Source: Glutamicibacter uratoxydans (GTDB lineage Bacteria; Actinomycetota; Actinomycetes; Actinomycetales; Micrococcaceae). From it: 64,000 nt of DNA. Both the position numbers and the translations under genes were made by a program. The notes below the pieces were generated by a model. The model was not told the origin of the DNA, made no database searches, and saw nothing but the letters and a program-made list of their open reading frames with translations. Below are positions 47,987 through 56,523 of this stretch, in pieces (positions within the stretch are counted from its first letter, which is position 1; the number at the start of each line of letters is the position of its first letter). The stretch covers positions 34,376 through 98,375 of the forward strand of contig NZ_BJNY01000015.1 in NCBI RefSeq assembly GCF_006539925.1, written 5' to 3'.

Positions 47987-48651
47987 CGGGTCTTTCCGGC
48001 AGGTTCGTTCATGTTGAGGATGCAGCCGCGGTTTTCGCCGGCAAAGGGGTGCAGCTGGATGCCGCCGGCATCAGCTCCCTGGGCTTCGGCCAGCCCGCGC
48101 ACCATGCCCAGATGCACATTGCAGACAATCTGCTGGTGGTCGGCCACTGCGCTGAGCAGCGGGCAGCTGCGAAGGGTCAGGCTGCCGCCGGCATTGGCTT
48201 CCGGCGAGAACCCCAGTTCTTCAAGGGAGCGCAGCACCGGGTCGGTCGACTGGGACAGGTCATTGGCTCCGGCAAGTGATGATGCCCAGCGCCTGCCCGC
48301 CGCGATGGCCTCGGCGGCAGGGTCCGCGCTGGCGGCGGCGATCTGTCCGGCGAGCGCCGAGGCGAGCTGGGCGAAGGGGCTCGGCCCGCTCTGGGCCGGC
48401 GTCCAGATCCAGGCCGGTCTGCCCCGGCCGCTGGCGGCCGCTAGGCTGCGGCTGAGGTAGCCGTCGGCGTGCAGGGCTTCGAGGTGGGCCCTGACCGTGT
48501 TTTCGTGGAGGCCCAGATGCTGGGCCACCCAGTTCAGGCTGACCCCATCGGTGTGCGTTTCGATCAGGGTGAGGATTTTCTCCCGGGTCGGGGAATGTAC
48601 GCGCCCGGCGCCGCTGCGCCGTGGTTGGCGCCTAGGTTCCTTGGAACTCAT
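47983..48651 (-). CDS. HTH regulator with C-terminal cysteine cluster
   Basis: 222 residues. The N-terminal ArsR/DeoR-like winged helix reads REKILTLIETHTDGVSLNWVAQHLGLHENTVRAHLEALHADGYL (about 23-66). The C-terminal effector domain carries C163 (RSCPLLS), C177 (IVCNVHLGMVRG), C210 (RGCIL) and nearby H180 and H201. This spacing recalls the SufR-like group of regulators that bind an iron-sulphur cluster, so sensing of NO, oxygen or metal is plausible. It is the first gene of the three-gene nitrite reductase operon and is divergent from the DUF2249 gene, so it probably controls both directions. The cluster is inferred from cysteines only. Confidence 0.75.
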   Translation of the reverse strand: MSSKEPRRQPRRSGAGRVHSPTREKILTLIETHTDGVSLNWVAQHLGLHENTVRAHLEALHADGYLSRSLAAASGRGRPAWIWTPAQSGPSPFAQLASALAGQIAAASADPAAEAIAAGRRWASSLAGANDLSQSTDPVLRSLEELGFSPEANAGGSLTLRSCPLLSAVADHQQIVCNVHLGMVRGLAEAQGADAGGIQLHPFAGENRGCILNMNEPAGKTR

Positions 48652-48792
48652 GGAGTGGTTCCTTTCCCGGGTGAGATTTCGCCCTCAACGTATTTTCCAC
48701 TGAGTTAAGTGTAATAAAATGAGTCCTGTCATGCCACGCAACGTGGCGATCGGAACACTGCGGCCAGGCCGCGGGTCTAAAGGAGAAGGTTC
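48652..48792. promoter_or_regulatory. Divergent promoter region of the nitrite/NO module
   Basis: A 141-bp gap between the regulator (minus) and the DUF2249 gene (plus). It contains an AT-rich core, TTAAGTGTAATAAAAT (48704-48719), able to hold -10 elements in either direction. An inverted repeat GCCACG-caa-CGTGGC (48733-48747) lies downstream of that core and is a candidate operator or leader hairpin for the DUF2249 gene. Confidence 0.5.
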
Positions 48793-49107
48793 ATGGCTGA
48801 GTTCATTGAGATTTCGTCGAGCAAGGAAGAAGCTTCCAAGGTTCAGCCCGGCGGCACGTGCGCCTGCGGCGGCCACGACGAAGACCTGCCGCTGCTCGAT
48901 GTCCAAACCATCCCGCATGCGGTGCGTCATGCCGCGATCTTCGGTGCTCTGGATTCGATCCGCCCGGGCTCTGGGATCATCCTCTCTGCTACGCACAACC
49001 CGGTACCGCTGCTGGCCCAGCTGCAGGCGCGCAGCCCTGAAGCCTTCGAGATCAGCTACCTTGAAGAAGGCCCGGAGGTCTGGAAGATCAAGTTCGTCCG
49101 CAACTAG
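48793..49107 (+). CDS. DUF2249 domain protein
   Basis: 104 residues with a Cys-containing N-terminal extension (GGTCACGGHDEDLPLLDV). The DUF2249 fold follows: HAVRHAAIFGALDSIRPGSGIILSATHNPVPLLAQLQARSPEAFEISYLEEGPEVWKIKFVRN. The SirA-like DUF2249 proteins are small and often accompany nitrate/nitrite/NO genes and hemerythrin-type proteins. The exact activity is unknown. GGAGAAGG precedes the ATG. It is divergent from the nitrite reductase operon and probably co-regulated with it. Confidence 0.85.
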   Translation: MAEFIEISSSKEEASKVQPGGTCACGGHDEDLPLLDVQTIPHAVRHAAIFGALDSIRPGSGIILSATHNPVPLLAQLQARSPEAFEISYLEEGPEVWKIKFVRN

Positions 49108-49133
49108 TCCATTTGCGGCCTAGCAAAACGAAT

Positions 49134-49183
49134 AAACGCCATCGCCCTGGTTCAACAAGCGTTGAACCAGGGCGATGGCGTTT
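49134..49183. terminator. Long perfect hairpin between convergent genes
   Basis: A 22-bp perfect stem (49134-49155 with 49162-49183), loop CAAGCG, starts with AAA and ends with TTT. It lies between the DUF2249 stop (49107) and the mnmA stop (49196) and can terminate both. Confidence 0.9.
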
Positions 49184-49195
49184 GCTGTCTGCGGC

Positions 49196-50332
49196 CTAGC
49201 TGACCTGCGCCGGATCCCAGGCGCTGGAGCGGGCCGAGTCGATGGTTGCCTGGCCGAGCACGCGGGTGCCCTGGTAGACCACCATGGTCTGGCCCGGCGC
49301 CACGCCGCGCATGCCCTCGGGGAGGTTGACCACCAGGTGCTCCGTCCCGTTGTCGGTGCGTTCCATGTGGGCCACCGCCTCCACCGGGTCTCCGTGGGCG
49401 CGCACCTGCACCATACATTCGAAACTGGTGCCTGCGGAGATCTCATCGATCGGCTTGCCGGCCCAGGACACGCGGATGCCGGTGAGCTGGTCTACCGCCA
49501 GCAGCGCCTCCGGCCCGACGATGACCTTGTTTTCCTTGGGGCGGATTTCCAGGACGAAGCGCGGCTTGCCGTCGGCCGCCGGGCGCCCTAGGTGCAGGCC
49601 CTTGCGCTGGCCCACGGTGAATGCCTGTGCGCCGCCGTGTTCGCCCAGCTGGTTGCCCTCGTGGTCGACGATGGCGCCTGGCTTCATCTCGATGCGCTCG
49701 GCCAGCCATCCGCGGGTGTCTCCGTCAGGGATGAAGCAGATGTCGTAGCTGTCCGGCTTATTGGCCACGGTCAGCCCGCGGGCCGCGGCTTCGGCGCGGA
49801 CCTCGGCCTTGGACGGGGTTTCTGCCAGCGGGAACATGCAGTGATCCAGCTGTTCGTGGGTCAGCACGCCGAGCACATAGGACTGGTCCTTAGCCCAGTC
49901 GGCCGCGCGGTGCAGTTCGGGGTTGCCTGCCTCGTCGCGGATGACCTTGGCGTAGTGGCCGGTGCACACCGCGTCGAAGCCTAGGGCCAGCGCCTTTTCC
50001 AGCAGCGCGGCGAACTTGATCTTCTCGTTGCAGCGCATGCACGGGTTGGGGGTGCGGCCTGCCTCGTATTCGGCGACGAAGTCGTCCACCACGTCTTCGG
50101 CGAAGCGGTCGGAGAAGTCCCACACGTAGAAGGGGATGCCCAGCTTGTCGCAGGCGCGCCAGGCGTCGTTGGAGTCTTCCACGGTGCAGCAGCCGCGCGA
50201 GCCGGTGCGCAGGGTGCCGCGCATGCGCGAGAGGGCCAGGTGGACTCCCACCACGTCGTGGCCGGCTTCAACGGCGCGGGCCGCGGCCACCGCCGAGTCG
50301 ACGCCGCCGGACATTGCTGCGAGTACCTTCAT
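49196..50332 (-). CDS. mnmA: MnmA, tRNA-specific 2-thiouridylase
   Basis: Thiolates U34 of tRNA-Lys, -Glu and -Gln. The 378 residues begin [16 protein letters not shown] (PP-loop ATP pyrophosphatase motif SGGVDS) and contain the two catalytic cysteines of the family, in [13 protein letters not shown] and [15 protein letters not shown]. The C-terminal beta-barrel domain includes [23 protein letters not shown]. The ATG overlaps the cysteine desulfurase stop (ATGA), so sulphur donor and acceptor are co-translated. This iscS-mnmA order matches Rv3025c-Rv3024c. Confidence 0.95.
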   Translation of the reverse strand: MKVLAAMSGGVDSAVAAARAVEAGHDVVGVHLALSRMRGTLRTGSRGCCTVEDSNDAWRACDKLGIPFYVWDFSDRFAEDVVDDFVAEYEAGRTPNPCMRCNEKIKFAALLEKALALGFDAVCTGHYAKVIRDEAGNPELHRAADWAKDQSYVLGVLTHEQLDHCMFPLAETPSKAEVRAEAAARGLTVANKPDSYDICFIPDGDTRGWLAERIEMKPGAIVDHEGNQLGEHGGAQAFTVGQRKGLHLGRPAADGKPRFVLEIRPKENKVIVGPEALLAVDQLTGIRVSWAGKPIDEISAGTSFECMVQVRAHGDPVEAVAHMERTDNGTEHLVVNLPEGMRGVAPGQTMVVYQGTRVLGQATIDSARSSAWDPAQVS

Positions 50333-51564
50333 CGTGAAAAACCTGTTCCTGCTGTGTGAATGCTGCTTTCATCGGCTGCCATGCCAGCCTTCCTTGCCCG
50401 CTCATAAGCCTGCGGCAAGGCCTCCAATAATGCGTCAACGTCTTCTTGGGTGGTTCTATGCCCCATTGTGAAGCGTTGCACACTGCGCGCTGTGCGCGGA
50501 TCCCTGCCCATGGCCAGCAGCACATGCGATGGCTGGGGCACTCCGGCGGTGCAGGCCGAGCCGGTGGAGGAGGCGATCCCCTGCATGTCCAGCATGAACA
50601 GCAGCGAATCCCCCTCGCATTCCGGGAAGGTGTAGTGCAGGTTTCCCGGCAGCCGGGTCCCTGCATTGCCTTCATCCCGCGGTCCGTTGAGCACCGCTTC
50701 GGGAACGAGTTCGGCAATGCGCTGCACTGCGAATTCGCGCAGGGCGGCGAGCCGGGCCGATTCCTCCGCCAGGTGTGCCCGCACATCGGCTGCGGCGGCC
50801 GCGAAGCCTGCCGCGGCGGCGGCGTTCATGGTGCCCGAACGCATCTTCCGCTCGTGCCCGCCGCCGTGCTGCACCGGGGTCAGCGTGATGTCCCGGCGCA
50901 CCAGCAGTGCGCCGATGCCAACCGGTCCGCCGATCTTATGCGCGCTGATGGCCATGCTTGCCAGCTTCGACTGTGCAAAATCCACGTCTACCGCGCCGAA
51001 GGCCTGCACCGCGTCGCTGTGCGCGGGAATGCCGTAGCCTGCCAGCAGTTCGGCGAACTGGGCCACCGGCTGCACCGTGCCCACCTCGTTGTTCGCCCAC
51101 ATGATGGTGCCCAGGGCGATGGACTGATGGTGCTGCGCCACCAGGGCTGCGGCGGCGTCCAGATCCAGCACGCCGTCGGCGTCCACCGGCATCCACAGCA
51201 GCCGGGCGCCCTCGTGCTCTTCGAGCCAGGCGGCGGTGTCAAGCACCGCATGGTGCTCGATGCCGGAAACCAAGATGCCCCGGGCCTGCGGGTTGGCCTG
51301 CACGCGGGACCAGTACAGCCCCTTAAGCGCCAGGTTGTCGGATTCGGTGCCCCCGGAAGTGAAGATCACTTCGCTGGGGTGGGCTCCGGCCGCTTCGGCG
51401 AGCGCCGTGCGGGCATCGTCAACGACGCGGTTGGCCCGCCGCCCCGCCGAATGCAGCGAGGAGGGATTCCCGGTGCGGGCGAATTGTTCGGTGATGGCCG
51501 CCAGCGCCGCCGGGTTCATGTCGGTGGTTGCCGCGTGGTCCAGGTATACGGCGGAAGTATTCAT
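50329..51564 (-). CDS. Cysteine desulfurase (NifS/IscS family)
   Basis: PLP enzyme that takes sulphur from L-cysteine and passes it on as persulphide. The 411 residues show [18 protein letters not shown], the ATP-independent family segment [15 protein letters not shown], the PLP lysine in [17 protein letters not shown], and the catalytic Cys in [13 protein letters not shown]. It is the only cysteine desulfurase seen here and is coupled to mnmA, so its main partner is likely tRNA thiolation. Confidence 0.93.
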   Translation of the reverse strand: MNTSAVYLDHAATTDMNPAALAAITEQFARTGNPSSLHSAGRRANRVVDDARTALAEAAGAHPSEVIFTSGGTESDNLALKGLYWSRVQANPQARGILVSGIEHHAVLDTAAWLEEHEGARLLWMPVDADGVLDLDAAAALVAQHHQSIALGTIMWANNEVGTVQPVAQFAELLAGYGIPAHSDAVQAFGAVDVDFAQSKLASMAISAHKIGGPVGIGALLVRRDITLTPVQHGGGHERKMRSGTMNAAAAAGFAAAAADVRAHLAEESARLAALREFAVQRIAELVPEAVLNGPRDEGNAGTRLPGNLHYTFPECEGDSLLFMLDMQGIASSTGSACTAGVPQPSHVLLAMGRDPRTARSVQRFTMGHRTTQEDVDALLEALPQAYERARKAGMAADESSIHTAGTGFSR

Positions 51565-51593
51565 ATCCCTTCAATGGTACGAGCTTTGCGCAC

Positions 51594-52400
51594 CTAGTTA
51601 GAATGCCCGATCCGTGTGAATTCCCCGACCTCGATAGCTTCAAGGCTTGGATCGCGCAGGATCGCGTCGATCAGCGCGGCCGGGCCGCCCACGATGGTGC
51701 AGTCGTCATAGGGTTCGGTGGACAGCATCCACGAGTGGTCGGCGGCGAAGGCCAGCGACGGGCGCTGGCGCTGCTCCCCTTCTGCAGTCTGCGCCCACAG
51801 CGGGTTGGCGATGAAGGCCGCGTCGACTTCGAAGAGGTGGTAGTTGCGGTAGCCGCCACCAAGTTCCAGCGCCCCTTGGGCCAGGTCTTCGCTGCTGAAG
51901 GCGGGCTTCTGGGCTTGGGCCAGCGCCGTCTGGTAGGCAGCCTGGTTCTCCTCTTCGCTCAGCGAGGCATCGGGCTCCAGCTCGATCTGGATTCGCTCCC
52001 CGCCCTCGATGAAGGCATAGCCCGCCCAGAGACCGGCGATGAACTTCTGGCCTGCCGTTGCTTTGATCAGGTGCTGCGCCAGCTGATTCCAGAGGTTCTC
52101 GGGAAGCTCGTCCAGCGGCAGGTCGGTGTCCACCCAGGCGTCTTCGGCCACCGGATTTCCTGCCGAGTCCAGCCCGGCCACGGTTTCGAAGAGGTCTGCG
52201 GCGGTCAGGATGTGGTTGCGGCTGGCGGCCACGGCCGCCCAGGTGACCTGCTGGTCGTCCTCGTCGAGGGCAGGGTGCAGAATGCGGACGTAGCGTTCAT
52301 AGCCGACGGGCACCTGTGCGGTCACTGTCAGGGGGTCGGCGCTGGCGCAGGCGTTGATGATCCACTGGCCGGCAGTGGGTGAAACATGGGAAAGCTGCAT
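51594..52400 (-). CDS. Conserved hypothetical protein
   Basis: 268 residues, no recognised domain, signal or membrane helix. Features are the N-terminal half with YERYVRILHPALDEDDQQVTWAAVAASRN and a C-terminal half ending in CTIVGGPAALIDAILRDPSLEAIEVGEFTRIGHS. The intervening region is acidic (SLSEEENQAAYQTAL, YHLFEVDAAFI). Proteins of this kind are found as conserved actinobacterial hypotheticals. It is transcribed toward the cysteine desulfurase (30-bp gap, possibly the same operon) and diverges from folP. Function cannot be stated. Confidence 0.75.
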   Translation of the reverse strand: MQLSHVSPTAGQWIINACASADPLTVTAQVPVGYERYVRILHPALDEDDQQVTWAAVAASRNHILTAADLFETVAGLDSAGNPVAEDAWVDTDLPLDELPENLWNQLAQHLIKATAGQKFIAGLWAGYAFIEGGERIQIELEPDASLSEEENQAAYQTALAQAQKPAFSSEDLAQGALELGGGYRNYHLFEVDAAFIANPLWAQTAEGEQRQRPSLAFAADHSWMLSTEPYDDCTIVGGPAALIDAILRDPSLEAIEVGEFTRIGHSN

Positions 52401-52511
52401 GACTTAAGACTACCCAGCCGTCTTGGACATCGACTGTTTGACCGCAGTCAATGATATGAATGGTGAAGTACTTTGAACCATAAAGCTTTGATGACAAGGG
52501 AGCCGCCAGCA

Positions 52512-53444
52512 ATGTTTCTGCCAGATCTGAAGGTTCCCATCCATCACTTCTCCCGCAAGAGCATTGACTTCTCCCAGCGGATCGCCGTCATGGCGGTGAT
52601 CAACCGCACCCCCGACTCTTTCTATGACGCCGGGTCCACCTTTGGCCTGGACCAGGCGGTGTCAGCAGCGATGGCGGCGGTGGAGGCAGGGGCCGACTGG
52701 GTGGACATCGGCGGGGTGCCCTTCTCTCCCGGTCCGGAGCTGCCCTGGCAGGAGGAGGCCGCGCGCATCGTCCCGGTCATCGAGGCGGTGCGCCGGCGCA
52801 GCGATGTGATCATCTCCGCCGACACCTTCCAGCCCCAGGTCGCCCAGGCGGCGATCGACGCCGGCGCGGACGTCATCAACGACACCACCGGCCTGGCCTA
52901 CCCCCAGCTGGCGGAAGTGGTGGCAAGGAACAACGTGCACATCGTGCTGACCCATTCGCTGGCCAAGCCGCGCACCATCTACCCGCGCCCGCACTATGAC
53001 GACGTGGTGGCCGAGGTCCGCTCCTACCTCAACCAGCGGGTGCGGCTGGCCAAGAGCTTCGGCATCGACGAATCGAAGATCATCATCGACCCGGGCCACG
53101 ACCTAAACAAGAACACCCGCCACACCCTGGATATCACCGCGAACTTCCAGGACATCGCCTCGCTGGGCTACCCTGCCCTGGCGGCGGTGTCCAACAAGGA
53201 CTTCATCGGAGAGACCCTCGACCTGCCCAAGGCCGAGCGCGTGGTGGGATCCATGGTCGCGGCCACCATGTGCGCCATGGGCGGAGCGCGCATCATCCGC
53301 ATGCACAATGTCGCCGAGTCGGTGCAGACCGTGCGGCTGATCGAAGCGGCCCAGGGCTGGCGCCAGCCGGTAAAGCAGATCCACAATATGGGAGACGTCA
53401 ATCCTCCAGCCCATCCCGAACGCGAAACCAGTTCCCAGTCCTAG
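52512..53444 (+). CDS. FolP2-type dihydropteroate synthase-like protein
   Basis: 310 residues with the pterin-binding TIM barrel: MAVINRTPDSFYDAGSTFG, VEAGADWVDIGGVPFSPG, IISADTFQPQVAQAAIDAGADVINDTTG and KIIIDPGHDLNKNTRHTLD. The usual GGESTRPG loop of DHPS reads GGVPFSPG, as in mycobacterial FolP2, a paralogue whose DHPS activity is not established. The start chosen is the ATG at 52512, with GGGAG about eight bases upstream. An ATG at 52491 is also possible. It is followed 10 bp later by a RibD/Rv2671-type reductase, so both may serve folate or a pterin-like pathway. Confidence 0.87.
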   Translation: MFLPDLKVPIHHFSRKSIDFSQRIAVMAVINRTPDSFYDAGSTFGLDQAVSAAMAAVEAGADWVDIGGVPFSPGPELPWQEEAARIVPVIEAVRRRSDVIISADTFQPQVAQAAIDAGADVINDTTGLAYPQLAEVVARNNVHIVLTHSLAKPRTIYPRPHYDDVVAEVRSYLNQRVRLAKSFGIDESKIIIDPGHDLNKNTRHTLDITANFQDIASLGYPALAAVSNKDFIGETLDLPKAERVVGSMVAATMCAMGGARIIRMHNVAESVQTVRLIEAAQGWRQPVKQIHNMGDVNPPAHPERETSSQS

Positions 53445-53454
53445 GGGTCAGACC

Positions 53455-54192
53455 ATGAGAGCACTGCTGCCCGAGGCGCGCGAAGCCGTCAGCGACGAGT
53501 ACCTGCTTGAACGCTATGACAGCAAACAGCGCCCGTTCATCCGCTTCAACTTCGTCTCCAGCGTGGACGGCAGCGCCCAGCTGAACGGACTGTCCGGCGC
53601 CCTGGGCACCGAGGCCGACCATCGGGTGTTCACCCTGCTGCGGCGCCTGGCCCAGGTGGTGCTTGTCGGCTCGGGCACGGTGCATGCAGAAGGCTACGAA
53701 GGGCCTCTGGTCTCGGACGCCGACCGCGCCTGGCGCACCTCCCATGGGCTGGCCGCGGATCCAGTGCTGGCCATTGTCTCGCGCAGCCTGAGCCTGGGCC
53801 CCGACATGGCAGTGCTGAACCAGTCCCCCGCACCGGTGCTGCTGTTCTGCGCCGAACCTGTCAATGAGCAGGTGCGCGCCAGCTATCCGCAGAATGTGCA
53901 GATCATCCAGGTCGGGCAGGCTAGCGGAGGGGCCGATCCAGCGCAGGTCGTACAAGAGCTCACAGCCCGCGGTCTGGACTTCATCCATGCAGAAGGAGGT
54001 CCTCGCCTCTTCGGCCAGTTCGCGGCGGCAGGCCAGCTGGATTCGCTGTGCCTGAGCTATTCGCCGGTGCTTGCCTCCGGCCAGGGGTCCAGGATCTGCG
54101 TAGCGCAACATGAGCAGCAGCTGAAGCTGCGGCTGCACACCCTGCTGGAAAAAGAGTCGATGCTGCTGTGCGACTACCGGGTACAGCGCTAG
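53455..54192 (+). CDS. RibD C-terminal / Rv2671-type reductase
   Basis: 245 residues of the RibD_C (dihydrofolate-reductase-like) fold: FIRFNFVSSVDGSAQLNGLSGALGTEADHRVFTLLRRLAQVVLVGSGTVHAEGY at the N-terminal half and LDFIHAEGGPRLFGQFAAAGQLDSLCLSYSPVLA in the second. It has no deaminase domain, so it is a stand-alone reductase. Rv2671 of this type can act as a dihydrofolate reductase in M. tuberculosis. The start is an ATG at 53455 with GGGG upstream. Its place directly after the FolP2-type gene supports a pterin/folate role. Confidence 0.85.
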   Translation: MRALLPEAREAVSDEYLLERYDSKQRPFIRFNFVSSVDGSAQLNGLSGALGTEADHRVFTLLRRLAQVVLVGSGTVHAEGYEGPLVSDADRAWRTSHGLAADPVLAIVSRSLSLGPDMAVLNQSPAPVLLFCAEPVNEQVRASYPQNVQIIQVGQASGGADPAQVVQELTARGLDFIHAEGGPRLFGQFAAAGQLDSLCLSYSPVLASGQGSRICVAQHEQQLKLRLHTLLEKESMLLCDYRVQR

Positions 54193-54318
54193 CTCCTCGG
54201 GCAATTCATGCGGCTCTCAGCAAAAGCCCAGAGTCGCAAAGCCTTCGCCACAGGTCATTAGCTAGGATTGAAACCACCAGCTGATCCCTGCACGCCGCCG
54301 AAAGGACCTTGCCCCTCG

Positions 54319-55218
54319 ATGAACACGCCGAGCCCCCACGAAATTCTTGGCGTTTCCACCACGGCAAGCTTCGAAGAAATCAAGGTCGCCTACCGCAGGG
54401 CGGCCCGCGCCACTCACCCCGACCTGGGCGGAAGCGAAGAAGCGTTCAAGCAGGTGCAGCAGGCCTACCAGGTGCTTAGCGACCGGCAGTCACCCGATGC
54501 GTTCGACCGCTCCTTCCAAGCCCCGGGACAGGCTCCGCGCGCCGGCTACGCGGCGCGGCCCTATGACGAGCGCCTGCGTACCAACACCCAGCAGCCCAAA
54601 GCCCAGCTGCCCACCGAATACGTTCCGCCGTTGGATGACGCGAGTTTCACCGCGCTGGACGCCGCCCGCTCGCAGCAGCGGATGCACGGAGAGCCGCGCA
54701 AGCGGGGCCTGTTCGCCGCACGTTCCCGGCTGACCCGTGAGGCGGTAGCCATCAACCTGCTGTCCAAAAACCTGTTGACGGTTCTGCCGGCGGCCCGGCT
54801 TGTCACCGGACTGCATGCGCCCGGCGGCGGGCATTATGACCACGTGGTCACCGCCGGATACCGGATGGCGGTAATCAACACCATGATGCTGCCAGAGGGC
54901 TACTACTCCTATGACGGCGCCGTGCTGCGCCACGGCAACAAGCTCACCCAGCCACCGGTCATCCAGATTTCGGGGATGCAGCGGGCCTTTATGCAGATGA
55001 ATGTGGCAGCCTACACGCTGGTGCTCGCTGCCAACGGCAACCACCATGAGCCGGTGATCGAATACCGGCGCAATGCGGAGCCATCGGCCTCGGCGTCCCA
55101 GAATGTTGTCAACGCCGCCACGCTGGTGCGCGAGCTGAAGCTGTTCCTGGGCTCGGGGCCCTCGCCGAACGTCGTGGACCGCGAGGTGCTGGCCAGGCTG
55201 CTTGGCGGCATGTACTGA
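54319..55218 (+). CDS. J-domain protein with NERD-like C-terminal region
   Basis: 299 residues from the ATG at 54319, with AAGGA upstream. Residues about 1-65 form a J-domain (MNTPSPHEILGVSTTASFEEIKVAYRRAARATHPDLGGSEEAFKQVQQAYQVLSDR) with an intact HPD, so it can stimulate an Hsp70. The linker (about 65-130) is Pro/Gln/Arg-rich. The C-terminal region contains GHYDHVVTAGYRMAVINTMMLPEGYYSYDG, reminiscent of the nuclease-related NERD domain but without its usual catalytic Asp-x-Lys, so nuclease activity is unlikely. There is no zinc-finger or typical DnaJ C-terminal domain. Partner DnaK is not in the window. Confidence 0.8.
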   Translation: MNTPSPHEILGVSTTASFEEIKVAYRRAARATHPDLGGSEEAFKQVQQAYQVLSDRQSPDAFDRSFQAPGQAPRAGYAARPYDERLRTNTQQPKAQLPTEYVPPLDDASFTALDAARSQQRMHGEPRKRGLFAARSRLTREAVAINLLSKNLLTVLPAARLVTGLHAPGGGHYDHVVTAGYRMAVINTMMLPEGYYSYDGAVLRHGNKLTQPPVIQISGMQRAFMQMNVAAYTLVLAANGNHHEPVIEYRRNAEPSASASQNVVNAATLVRELKLFLGSGPSPNVVDREVLARLLGGMY

Positions 55219-55258
55219 TCTGGTCGGCGGGCAGGGAAAACACCATTAAACTGGAAAC

Positions 55259-55720
55259 GTGTTTCGTATAGTTTTCAATGCTCCAGAAATTCCGGGTAAC
55301 TCCGGAAACGCCATCCGCCTCTCGGCCATCACCGGTGCCCAGCTACACCTGGTCAAGCCGCTGGGCTTCAATTTTGAAGATGCAAATCTGAGGCGGGCAG
55401 GCCTCGACTACCATGATCTGGCCTTTGTGACAGTGCACGAGAATCTTGAGGAATGCTTCGAAGCCCTAGGCGAGGGGCGCGTTTTCGCCTTCACCTCCGA
55501 AGGTCAAACCGTGTACAGCGACATCAGCTACGAACCCAGCGACATTTTCCTCTTCGGCAAAGAATCGGTGGGGCTGAGCGCCGAAGACAAGAAGCATGAG
55601 CGCGTCACCGACTTGGTGCGCCTGCCGATGCTTCCGGGGCGCCGTTCCTTGAATTTGGCCAATACCGCATCCATCGTCGCCTACGAGGCATGGCGCCAGC
55701 AGGGCTTCGCCGGGGCATAA
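55259..55720 (+). CDS. trmL: TrmL, tRNA (cytidine/uridine-34 2'-O)-methyltransferase
   Basis: SPOUT-class enzyme that 2'-O-methylates the wobble nucleotide of tRNA-Leu. The 153 residues match the short TrmL form: FNAPEIPGNSGNAIRLSAITGAQLHLVKPLGF at the N-terminus, IFLFGKESVGLS, and the knot-forming RSLNLANTASIVAYEAWRQQGF near the C-terminus. The start is a GTG at 55259. No strong Shine-Dalgarno is seen. It follows the J-domain gene by 40 bp. Confidence 0.93.
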   Translation: MFRIVFNAPEIPGNSGNAIRLSAITGAQLHLVKPLGFNFEDANLRRAGLDYHDLAFVTVHENLEECFEALGEGRVFAFTSEGQTVYSDISYEPSDIFLFGKESVGLSAEDKKHERVTDLVRLPMLPGRRSLNLANTASIVAYEAWRQQGFAGA

Positions 55721-55844
55721 AATACCAGCTCGATCCAGCCACGTATACAGCTTTACCCAATCTTTATAAAGTAGGCTCTTTACTGTGCCTGCGAAACTGC
55801 AGGTATTGAACTATGCCCACGACAACTCGGGAGTAACCAAGACT

Positions 55845-56417
55845 ATGAACGGTAGCGAATCCCAGCACCGCGAAGATCCGCAGGACGAGAATCTTGGACT
55901 GGACCTAGTGAGCCAGGTATCCAGCACTTCGCGGGCAGAATCTGCTTCGAAGCCAAAACGCTGGATCTTCGGCATCATCGGAGCCGTCATCGTCGTTGTA
56001 CTGGCCCTTGTCGGTTTTACGCTGCTCAACAGCGGCAACAAGGCATCCATTGCCTCCGGCGCCGTCGACGCTGTCACCCAGACGGTCGCCCTGCAGCACG
56101 GCGGCGAAGCGGTTTTGAGCACGTCCAAGGCAAACAACGCCATCGGCGTGAAAATCACCGGGCTGCCTCCGCTGGATGACTCCCAGGAATACGTTGTCTG
56201 GGCAGTACATGAAGAGACCGGCGCCTCGGTGGTGGCTTCAAGCAGCGGTGAAGACATCGACGACGGGGTCACCCCGGCAGATGACGTGCTGGCCATCCAC
56301 ATCACCATCGAAGACACCCCGGTCCCCCAAGCTCCATCGGAGGACACCGAAGCTTCGGTCGACCTTCCGCTGAAGCCGAAGGCCGATCAGCAGGATCAGG
56401 CCAAGGGCCAAGGCTAG
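55845..56417 (+). CDS. Single-pass membrane protein with RskA-like extracytoplasmic domain
   Basis: 190 residues from the ATG at 55845, with GGGAG upstream. A GTG at 55785 is an alternative. A short acidic cytoplasmic part is followed by a membrane helix (WIFGIIGAVIVVVLALVGFTLL) and an outer domain with VKITGLPPLDDSQEYVVWAVHEETGASVVASS, which resembles the RskA/anti-sigma-K C-terminal domain. The cytoplasmic part is too short for a normal zinc anti-sigma domain, and no sigma factor gene is adjacent, so an anti-sigma role is unproven. It ends in a Lys/Gln-rich tail. Confidence 0.7.
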   Translation: MNGSESQHREDPQDENLGLDLVSQVSSTSRAESASKPKRWIFGIIGAVIVVVLALVGFTLLNSGNKASIASGAVDAVTQTVALQHGGEAVLSTSKANNAIGVKITGLPPLDDSQEYVVWAVHEETGASVVASSSGEDIDDGVTPADDVLAIHITIEDTPVPQAPSEDTEASVDLPLKPKADQQDQAKGQG

Positions 56418-56435
56418 GAATCTGGCTAGGCATTA

Positions 56436-56492
56436 AAAGCGGGTGGGGCCTGTTCACGTTCATTGAGAACGTGAACAGGCCCCACCCGCTTT
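56436..56492. terminator. Long perfect hairpin between convergent genes
   Basis: A 26-bp perfect stem (56436-56461 with 56467-56492) and a 5-base loop, beginning AAA and ending TTT. It sits between the RskA-like gene (plus) and the deacetylase gene (minus) and is predicted to stop both transcripts. Confidence 0.9.
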
Positions 56493-56523
56493 GTTGTTTC
56501 TTCAGCCCGGTGCGCCTTGGCGG

